Below are positions 17,684-23,882 of a stretch of 64,000 bases of DNA, one piece after another (the stretch's first letter is position 1; each line of letters begins with the position of its first letter). A program made the position numbers and the translations under genes. The DNA is taken from the NCBI GenBank assembly GCA_016786665.1, contig JAEUVZ010000032.1, positions 114,765 through 178,764 on the forward strand, given 5' to 3'. The DNA is from Flavipsychrobacter sp. (GTDB taxonomy: Bacteria > Bacteroidota > Bacteroidia > Chitinophagales > Chitinophagaceae). The notes under the pieces were generated by a model. That model was not told where the DNA came from. It saw only the letters and a program-made list of their open reading frames with translations, and did no database searches.

Positions 17684-18180
17684 GGATAGTTGACAGGGTC
17701 CAGGTATTTCAGTATTTCCGGTATGGCATAGTAGCGGCGTTCGGTTCCGTAACGGTAGCAGAGCAGCGCCACGCCTTTGTAGGCTATGGGCGGGGTGGGG
17801 TTAGTTGCCGCTTCTGGTTCCTGCAGGGGGGCTACCAGGCGGGCCTCCTGGCGGCTGATGCGCGCATCTATGCTTATCAGCAGGTGGGTGCGCCTCTTTC
17901 CCCGCTGATAGGTGTGGTAGCGGGTTACCGCTGTATTTCCGTTGCCGTCAGCACTGTTCTTTAGCCTCAGGGCTATACAGTGGCCTTCTATCCACAGGGT
18001 ATCGGGCAGCAGGGTATCAGCTACATCGCTGAACTGTACCTCGAAATGGAAATTACTGCCGCTATTGCCGGCAATGCCACCACTCCAGTTTTGCCGGTAC
18101 GACTCGCGCAGGCTTACCTTCACCCGTGCATGCAAAGGAAGGGACGCCCAAAGCAGGAGCGTAAACAGTACCAGGCGCAT
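17680..18180 (-). CDS. small secreted hypothetical protein
   Basis: 166 residues from the ATG at 18180, which exposes a signal peptide (MRLVLFTLLLWASLPLHA); the longer frame starts inside the neighbouring terminator. The mature part has beta-like stretches (SNFHFEVQFSDVADTLLPDT, THLLISIDARISRQEARLV) and a Pro/Glu linker. Its stop overlaps the end of convergent pabB by 4 bases. No recognisable domain. It is the first of four consecutive small exported proteins on this strand. Confidence 0.6.
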   Translation of the reverse strand: MRLVLFTLLLWASLPLHARVKVSLRESYRQNWSGGIAGNSGSNFHFEVQFSDVADTLLPDTLWIEGHCIALRLKNSADGNGNTAVTRYHTYQRGKRRTHLLISIDARISRQEARLVAPLQEPEAATNPTPPIAYKGVALLCYRYGTERRYYAIPEILKYLDPVNYP

Positions 18181-18221
18181 CGTGTTCTTTTTTGGGAGCA
18201 GGTGCAAGCCCCATGCCAAAC

Positions 18222-18251
18222 AAAAAGCCCCCGCGCAAGGGAGGGGGCTTT
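18222..18251 (-). terminator. terminator of the 18278-18751 lipoprotein gene
   Basis: On the minus strand: AGCCCCC, a loop of about 10 bases, GGGGGCT, then TTTTTG; it begins 27 bases past the lipoprotein stop. Confidence 0.8.
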
Positions 18252-18277
18252 CGGTCAATTCGTTATTGGTAGTGCTA

Positions 18278-18751
18278 TTACTGCACATTGTTGGTAGTGT
18301 CTGCCAGCTTTCTGCCGTAGAACAGGCAGGTATCTTTACCCGATGGGGCGTCTACCCGCACTTCTATAAAGATGGAGTCGTTCTTGAAGATGCCGTCGCC
18401 ATCCACTATATAGTCGGCAAAGCAATGGTCCTGGTAATGAAAGCTGGGTATACGGATGGAGTCGCCGTTGATAGTAGCATTTACATTAGGCGTTATCCGG
18501 CAGCCTGCATTCCCGAAATAGAAGGGGATGGTCACCATCGATTTGTCGGCCCCGGCATTAATGATAAAGTCGGCGGTATCGTTACTGCACGAGTTCCAGC
18601 CTATGTAGTAGCCCACAAAGTTCTTGGCTATGGAGTACGAAGGGGAAGGGATAACACCTTTTTCCTTTCCGCAGGAGTGGAGCAACATTGCGGCAGAAAC
18701 GATAGCGGCAACCGCCATGCCTTTCCTGAAAAATGAACGTTTTTGAGTCAT
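18278..18751 (-). CDS. predicted lipoprotein, unknown function
   Basis: 157 residues. N-terminal Lys/Arg, a hydrophobic core and the lipobox LLHSC (Cys at residue 27) mark an outer-membrane lipoprotein. The mature chain has a beta-rich pattern of about 120 residues (NFVGYYIGWNSC, KSMVTIPFYFG, GDSIRIPSFHY, DSIFIEVRVD) like small lipocalin-type Bacteroidota lipoproteins, but I recognise no named family. Four Cys in the mature part could form disulfides. It has its own terminator. Confidence 0.65.
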   Translation of the reverse strand: MTQKRSFFRKGMAVAAIVSAAMLLHSCGKEKGVIPSPSYSIAKNFVGYYIGWNSCSNDTADFIINAGADKSMVTIPFYFGNAGCRITPNVNATINGDSIRIPSFHYQDHCFADYIVDGDGIFKNDSIFIEVRVDAPSGKDTCLFYGRKLADTTNNVQ

Positions 18752-18819
18752 ATATGTATGATATACACCTTAAATATACGGCGAATTACTGAAATAACAG
18801 AGTTTCCTTACTGCTGGCC

Positions 18820-19044
18820 CTAGTCGAGCGCGCAGGTGGTGCCGGTAGCGGCGGGCGGCTGTGCATAGCCCTTGCACTGCGTGTCTGCCGCATCGCGCGA
18901 TGGGTTATCTATGCGATAGGTTTCCACCGGGCCGGCAGTACTGCCCGTACAGCGGCAGATGAACGACTGCTGGTCGTCTTTGGTGCAGGAGGCGAATGAC
19001 AGGGCAGCTATGGCCGCCAGGAGCGTAAGTTTACCGAACTTCAT
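18820..19044 (-). CDS. very small Cys-rich lipoprotein, paralogue A
   Basis: 74 residues with a lipobox at SFASC (Cys20). The mature part of about 55 residues has CRC, then a single Cys, and a closing CALD. The Cys pattern and the order V-ET near the CxC, Asp-Ala-Ala before the third Cys and a C-x-L/LD terminus are shared with the next gene at 19093-19353, so the two look like tandem paralogues. Function unknown. Confidence 0.6.
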   Translation of the reverse strand: MKFGKLTLLAAIAALSFASCTKDDQQSFICRCTGSTAGPVETYRIDNPSRDAADTQCKGYAQPPAATGTTCALD

Positions 19045-19092
19045 AAACAGAGGTTGATTCTCCCGTGAAAATACAAAGAATTGGCAAAAAAG

Positions 19093-19353
19093 CTAGTTTA
19101 GTTCGCAGGTAGCTGTATAGGTTTCTGTGCCGGTGCTTTTTTGGGTGGTGTAGGTATATTTTTCCTGCAGTTTATTACAAGTGTCTTTGGCGGTGGCATA
19201 GGTGCCCAGCTGGTTCTTTTCTACCGTTCCCAGGTCCTCCGTTATTGCCCCCGTCGTGCGTATTACCCGGCATACGCAATGGTGCTTCGTCGCCAGCTTT
19301 TTGCAGGAAGAGAAGCTGAGCAGCACTATAGAGATGAGTAAGGCACCTTTCAT
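19093..19353 (-). CDS. very small Cys-rich lipoprotein, paralogue B
   Basis: 86 residues; lipobox LLSFSSC (Cys17) followed by KK, the common Bacteroidota export context. The mature part has CVC, then TAKDTC, and a C-terminal TCELN. It shares Cys spacing and Thr/Ala placement with the 74-residue neighbour, with a longer central insert. It probably begins a small minus-strand cluster of exported proteins. The DNA upstream is a long non-coding stretch. Confidence 0.6.
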   Translation of the reverse strand: MKGALLISIVLLSFSSCKKLATKHHCVCRVIRTTGAITEDLGTVEKNQLGTYATAKDTCNKLQEKYTYTTQKSTGTETYTATCELN

Positions 19354-19478
19354 GCCCGCAAGTTACACGGCCGCCCGGCCACCTTCCAATTTTCCGCACC
19401 CGCTTTGCATATCATTAACGGGGGGGTATTTGTTCCCGCCTCTTGTGGATAACCTTCCATGCTGGTTGTGCGATAATG

Positions 19479-19529
19479 GCGTATCTTAGTAGATATAAGC
19501 ACATGCGTCTTATAGACAATAAGATACGC
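19479..19529. repeat. 10-bp inverted repeat (GCGTATCTTA)
   Basis: GCGTATCTTA at 19479-19488 is repeated in reverse complement at 19520-19529, with a related GCGTCTTAT between them. It may form a hairpin or be a binding site. Confidence 0.5.
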
Positions 19530-19550
19530 ATAATGCATAAATGTCAATGA

Positions 19551-19672
19551 AAGTAAAATGTAACTATGATGATACCATTTACTACCATGCTGAAAGTGTA
19601 TGTAACTGACATGTAAGTGACTGTCGCTATACCACAAGTATCGTGTAACCGTATGTAAGTAAAATGTAACTA
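19551..19672 (+). repeat. array of six TGTAA(C/G) sites, helically phased
   Basis: Six copies of TGTAAC or TGTAAG start at 19559, 19601, 19612, 19644, 19654 and 19665. Offsets from the first (0, 42, 53, 85, 95, 106) are all close to multiples of 10.5, so the sites would face the same side of the helix. The outer two copies are embedded in an identical 16-mer (AAGTAAAATGTAACTA at 19551-19566 and 19657-19672). The array ends about 100 bases before the OmpA-family ATG, which fits a regulator-binding region. Confidence 0.5.
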
Positions 19673-19773
19673 AAAATCTTCCTCATCCTCCAGAACTCTT
19701 GCTGGTAGCGGGTTTCTATTTTTACCCACAGGAGAATAATATTAATTGTTGTTTAGTGACAAGGCAAAAAGAA

Positions 19774-21234
19774 ATGCGTTATTGTTTAGTGTTGCAGACT
19801 GCACTATATAGCTGCTTGCTGGTGGCTTTATTCCTTACCGCCTTCAGTGCGGCGGGGCAGCCACAGGTTTCGGATAGCCTCGGCGGGGATGAGCGAAAGG
19901 CCATGTTTGAAGGATATAACAAGTCTACCTTTGCCGCTTTTCTTTCGCTGCAGGAGTATTCCAGGACTGGCGATAGTGTACTTGCGGGAGCCAGCCTGCT
20001 AAAAGTAGCGCCCGGATACATGTCCTTTCTTTCCGGTGCTACGGCAGAGAACATCGATTCATTGATATATCATCAGTACCGGGTGCCGGTGGCTGCCAGG
20101 AAGGAATATGTAACTCTTTACAAACGGTTCTGTACCGTCCCGCATTCCGAAATGTACCAGCGCCTGCAGGGTATGTACCAGGCCGACCAGGAAATACGCC
20201 AACTACTGGATAGCTGCACCGGCACGCGCAACTGCCGGAGTGTACGCCGCGCCATGCGGCACCTGGATAGCCTGCACAGTGAATACCTGTCGGCCTATGT
20301 GAAAGCGAAAGGGTGGCCTTCGGTAGAGAATGGTTCTGTGTTTGCCACCATATTGGCTATACACGATGTGTGGAATCGCAAATTGTACCGAGATGCGTTG
20401 AAAAAGGCGGTAGCACAAGGGATAGCTCCTATAGAGGCGTATTATATCATTAATACCCGTATGAAAGAAAAGAACTTTTCGGAAGTAGAGAAGCTGCTGG
20501 CAACGCGGGAACATGCGGAGATATACATAGATAGCTTTGAGTACCGGCGCATGCCGGCGTGGGACCAGCTACGCCATATAAAATCAATGACGCGGCGGCT
20601 TTGCCCGCTAGACTATTATTTCCTGGCGGTACACGATTCGATGGAGGTGATTAACGATTGGCTGGACTATTATTTCCCCAAGGAAGCACATGAAATGCCT
20701 CTAAACGTTATACAGAAAGTTGTTGCGGAAAATGCCTGCAACGATACTGTATGGAAAGAAAAACAGAAATGGGTTGAGCGATATAGATTGTGGAGTATGC
20801 ATACTCATACGGGGGAGAACCGGGGGCACAAGGGGAAAAAAAGTGGGTTATACGTGTATCTTATAAGCCAGCGCGATGGTAAGCTAAAGAAAGCGATAGT
20901 GGGCACGTCGGATACCTTCCGGCTATACTTTGATCGTGACAGGCATGAACTCAGCTTGCAGCAACAGGTGCGGCTGCAGACGATAATGCTGGATAGCCTT
21001 CGCGATGCGGATGCCATTAGTGTACTTGGCTATACCGACAAAGCAGGACAGGTCCAGGCCAATAAAGCGCTCTCTGCGCGCCGGGCGCAACATATAATGA
21101 ACTACCTGCTGGCCAATGGAGTGCCGGGCAAAACGATTAAGGAATGCTCCGGCAAGGGTGTTGTTACCAGGAAAGGAGAAGAAGATGAATATATAGAAGA
21201 CAGGAGAGTAGATGTGATCATACATCGGCAGTAG
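19774..21234 (+). CDS. OmpA-family outer-membrane/periplasmic protein
   Basis: 486 residues from the ATG at 19774, chosen because it precedes a signal peptide (LYSCLLVALFLTAFSAAGQ); the frame from 19699 would bury it. Residues up to about 370 form an alpha-helical domain I cannot name, rich in Tyr, Arg and Leu. The last 110 residues are OmpA C-like and bind peptidoglycan: YFDRDRHELS, ISVLGYTDKAGQVQANKALS with the Asp and Arg contacts, RRAQHIMNYLL and a closing DRRVDVII. Expected role: anchoring the outer membrane to the wall, with the helical part facing a partner. It sits behind the phased TGTAA array. Confidence 0.8.
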   Translation: MRYCLVLQTALYSCLLVALFLTAFSAAGQPQVSDSLGGDERKAMFEGYNKSTFAAFLSLQEYSRTGDSVLAGASLLKVAPGYMSFLSGATAENIDSLIYHQYRVPVAARKEYVTLYKRFCTVPHSEMYQRLQGMYQADQEIRQLLDSCTGTRNCRSVRRAMRHLDSLHSEYLSAYVKAKGWPSVENGSVFATILAIHDVWNRKLYRDALKKAVAQGIAPIEAYYIINTRMKEKNFSEVEKLLATREHAEIYIDSFEYRRMPAWDQLRHIKSMTRRLCPLDYYFLAVHDSMEVINDWLDYYFPKEAHEMPLNVIQKVVAENACNDTVWKEKQKWVERYRLWSMHTHTGENRGHKGKKSGLYVYLISQRDGKLKKAIVGTSDTFRLYFDRDRHELSLQQQVRLQTIMLDSLRDADAISVLGYTDKAGQVQANKALSARRAQHIMNYLLANGVPGKTIKECSGKGVVTRKGEEDEYIEDRRVDVIIHRQ

Positions 21235-21356
21235 GCCGGTAATAGATGAAGAATAATCCAAGCTTTAGCGCCTCCTACCGCACCTATTATGATAACGCAT
21301 TTATTTGTATTACCTTACTATGAACTTCTTCTGTAACAAGCCCCACAAAAACACAC

Positions 21357-22337
21357 ATGAAAAAAATATTATTCCCGCTTTTGTTCCTGCTTGCCACCGG
21401 TGCGGGGGCTCAGTCGTCCATTTTTGCTACCATTGGCGGTGGCGACCTCTACCGCATTGACCTGGCTACTTGTTCGCGCACTTTTGTGGGCGCCACCGGG
21501 GTAGGCTTCGGTGATATCGCTTTCACTACAGATGGAAAACTATGGGGCATCGCCGGGGGCGAACTATTCCAGATTGATACCACTACCGGAGTGGCAACCT
21601 CGGTGGGCCAAACCTGGGTTGGGGCCATATCGCTGGTGGGCCTGAATGATACCATACTACTGGCTGAGGAGCAAATGAAATTGTACCGTATCAATACCAA
21701 TACCGCGATCGCCGAGTATGTAGATACCATTGGCTACCAGGCCCTGGGAGACTTTACCTGGTACGATAACGACCTGTACATGGTCTCTACGGGGTCGCAG
21801 ATAGTTAAGATAGAGCTGGACAGTGCTGTTACCGCTATACAGTCCGTTACTGCCATAGGCAGCACAGTTCCCGGATGCGAAGGAGCAGTAACAGCGGAGT
21901 TTACTGATGACTATAATGCAATTGTCGGGTTTAGTGGCGAGGATGCCATAAAAATTTGCCAGATAGACGGCAGCCACCAGGTACTTTGTCCGGCTATCAA
22001 TCCCGGCGGTACTCCCGGTGCCGCCTCTATGAGGCTGGCCACCCAGATGCCTGAGCCCACACTCTGTGCCGTGCCTGCCCAGGTTAAATCGGTATATGCC
22101 CATACCCGCCTTGAGGTTTTTCCGAACCCGGCAACGCATGAGCTGAGGGTTACGATGGATGTGCCGGGTAAATGCGATTTTCGCATTTACAATGCCGTGG
22201 GCCAGGTGGTACTATCCGGTACACTGTCAGACAGCCGGTTGCCCATCAATATTTCCGGCCTGCCCAATGGATTTTACACATTGGAAGCGCATACAGGCAA
22301 AGAAACCCTCCGCCGCAATTTCACTGTCTCTAAATAA
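21357..22337 (+). CDS. secreted beta-propeller-like protein with T9SS sorting tail
   Basis: 326 residues with signal peptide (to about residue 18). Residues 20-225 have short repeats of the form LYRIDLATCSRT / LFQIDTTTGVAT / LYRINTNTAIAE / IVKIELDSAVTA, each preceded by G-D-I or D-F-type turns, the pattern of a small beta-propeller. A linker at about 225-245 leads to a type A T9SS sorting domain (VFPNPATHELRV, DFRIYNAVGQVV, GLPNGFYTLEA). A surface or secreted protein of unknown substrate. The preceding gene ends 122 bases upstream. Confidence 0.78.
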   Translation: MKKILFPLLFLLATGAGAQSSIFATIGGGDLYRIDLATCSRTFVGATGVGFGDIAFTTDGKLWGIAGGELFQIDTTTGVATSVGQTWVGAISLVGLNDTILLAEEQMKLYRINTNTAIAEYVDTIGYQALGDFTWYDNDLYMVSTGSQIVKIELDSAVTAIQSVTAIGSTVPGCEGAVTAEFTDDYNAIVGFSGEDAIKICQIDGSHQVLCPAINPGGTPGAASMRLATQMPEPTLCAVPAQVKSVYAHTRLEVFPNPATHELRVTMDVPGKCDFRIYNAVGQVVLSGTLSDSRLPINISGLPNGFYTLEAHTGKETLRRNFTVSK

Positions 22338-22640
22338 TTTCCCGCTGGGAAGTTTGTTGCAAGCCCGCCAATGGCGGATGAACTTGCGCAGGAGTCAGGA
22401 GGGCGGGCATTACGTATTGAATTGCTTTTGTAGCAGACATGGGCTTCGCTACTACCGCAGCTCTTCGCTGTATTGAGTGATTTAAGTTACGCTGTGCTAA
22501 ACTTAAACCAGTAGGGAGTAGCGGGTTTATAACTCGGTTTATGTATTCTTAATTTTTTTTTTTACTATTGTATAATATATTTTTAATAACTACGTTTTTG
22601 TATTAGATGAAATTATATCACACTCAAAACTAAAATTCTT
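22338..22640. other. non-coding boundary where base composition drops to AT-rich
   Basis: The first 150 bases keep the local balanced composition and contain a GC-rich inverted repeat (GCCCGCC near 22365 and GGCGGGC near 22402); the remainder shifts sharply to A+T-rich DNA, with long T runs, before the island's first gene. No tRNA, integrase remnant or clear direct repeat was seen at this edge. Confidence 0.5.
22568..22598 (+). promoter_or_regulatory. candidate promoter of the island operon
   Basis: TTG at 22568-22570, a 20-base spacer, then TACGTTTT at 22591-22598, near the Bacteroidota TTG-N19-TAnnTTTG consensus. It is 42 bases before the ATG at 22641 and could drive all three plus-strand island genes. 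Confidence 0.5.
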
Positions 22641-23501
22641 ATGTATCAAACTGTATCAGCCGAATGTGGATGCAATGATTATTCATTATTAGCAGCAAAA
22701 ACCGGTATTGCTAATCTTTCCATTGCGAATCCTAACCTTGATGGAACAGGCGCATTGGTTACTGTACTAACGGCGGGTCCAACCGACGGTACGCGCATAA
22801 AATCTATCATCATTAAGGCCGCACAGCCGACAAAAACGGGCATGGTAAGGTTGTTTATTAGAAACGCTGCGGGCAGCAGGACTACTCTCTATCGTGAAAT
22901 ACCCTTATCAGAAAATCCGATGCTGACTGCTACACCGACACCGACTCCCATTTTGCCGATGATTGAGGTTGATTTAATGGATGGTTTGGAACTTGAGCCG
23001 AATGCCTCATTACTTGCTTCTACACAAAACGCAGAAAAAATTAACGTGATTGCTGAAGCAGTATCGTGGGATTACCCATCTACCTTGCCCGATACATGTT
23101 GCAATTTCAAGCAATCAAGAGCAATGATTGGCAATGGCACTGCTTCTGTTGCAAACACCAATCTTGATGGATCCGGCACGATAGTTACACTTTTTACAGC
23201 CCCAGCAGCTGCTACAGCGAACGGAGCATTGATAAAATCTATTACTTTATCTGCCTTGCAAAGTACTCATGAAGGGATGGTTCGTCTCTTTATTAGTCCT
23301 CCTGGCAGCCCCACGTTCTCTCTTTGGATGGAAATAAATGTACCGGAAACTACCCAGTCAGGATTTCAGCCCTCATACAAGCAAGTGTTTAAAGAGGATT
23401 TTTGCCTAGAAGCTGAGTATGTGATAGGTGCATCTACACATCTTGCTGAAAGCTTCGCTATTACAGTTGAAGGCAATTCATGGACTTATCCAATTTCTTA
23501 A
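22641..23501 (+). CDS. tandem-duplicated tail/capsid-like domain protein
   Basis: 286 residues, no signal peptide. Two copies of one beta-rich domain: copy 1 has NLDGTG (32-37), RIKSIIIKA, TGMVRLFI (66-73), LLASTQNAEKINVIAE and WDYP (143-146); copy 2 has NLDGSG (174-179), LIKSITLSA, EGMVRLFI (211-218), VIGASTHLAESFAITVE and WTYP (281-284). The combination of NLDGTG, IKSI, GMVRLFI and LxASTxxAExFxV resembles domains I associate with phage tail and other structural proteins; this is recall, not a search. Cys pairs (CGC near residue 9, CC near 153) precede each copy. First gene of an AT-rich three-gene set; function unknown. Confidence 0.7.
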   Translation: MYQTVSAECGCNDYSLLAAKTGIANLSIANPNLDGTGALVTVLTAGPTDGTRIKSIIIKAAQPTKTGMVRLFIRNAAGSRTTLYREIPLSENPMLTATPTPTPILPMIEVDLMDGLELEPNASLLASTQNAEKINVIAEAVSWDYPSTLPDTCCNFKQSRAMIGNGTASVANTNLDGSGTIVTLFTAPAAATANGALIKSITLSALQSTHEGMVRLFISPPGSPTFSLWMEINVPETTQSGFQPSYKQVFKEDFCLEAEYVIGASTHLAESFAITVEGNSWTYPIS

Positions 23502-23517
23502 TCTCTAACTATCTTTC

Positions 23518-23868
23518 ATGAATAATAATAATTCACTTCTTGGATTTATTGAGATTATCAACTCAATTCAACAACAGCAAAATGACGTTTCGCTTAGTAA
23601 TGCGGAACTAATGACAACATATGGAAGATTCAGAGTTGTCATTAATTCTAGTAAAATGAAAGAAAATTATAGCTTCAACAACGTTTACAGTGGTACACAT
23701 TCTTCCCCCCCTCAAGTCTTTCAATATGACTGCAATTGCTCATCAAGCTCAGGACAGTATTATCCTGACGTGCTACTCCCCAATCAGTTGTCCCAGAATT
23801 CAAGTAGTCTTAACTCTACTGAACTTGATAAACTAGAAGAAATAAAATCACTACTCAACATTCGCTAG
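23518..23868 (+). CDS. small Asn/Ser/Gln-rich hypothetical protein
   Basis: 116 residues with no signal peptide or membrane segment. Asn, Ser and Gln dominate (MNNNNSLLGF, SIQQQQNDVS, SQNSSSLNS), with a central YDCNCSSSSGQYYP whose CxC echoes the CGC at the N-terminus of the previous protein. The C-terminus is a short amphipathic helix (LDKLEEIKSLLNI) that could mediate assembly. It starts 16 bases after the upstream stop and ends 14 bases before the next start, so it is surely part of the same transcript. Unknown family. Confidence 0.6.
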   Translation: MNNNNSLLGFIEIINSIQQQQNDVSLSNAELMTTYGRFRVVINSSKMKENYSFNNVYSGTHSSPPQVFQYDCNCSSSSGQYYPDVLLPNQLSQNSSSLNSTELDKLEEIKSLLNIR

Positions 23869-23882
23869 TTAAAGGTATAGGT

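Larger units (their letters stand above)
19354..19773. other. 420-base non-coding divergent region
   Basis: This region separates the minus-strand lipoproteins from the OmpA-family gene. It contains an inverted repeat at 19479-19529, the TGTAA repeat array at 19551-19672 and, at 19717-19724, a TATTTTTA sequence that could serve as the -7 element for the OmpA gene. I find no convincing gene here. Confidence 0.6.

Noticed and set aside
19350..19637. 95-codon minus-strand frame in the repeat-array region
   Set aside because: Low-complexity translation over an evident regulatory region; no support.
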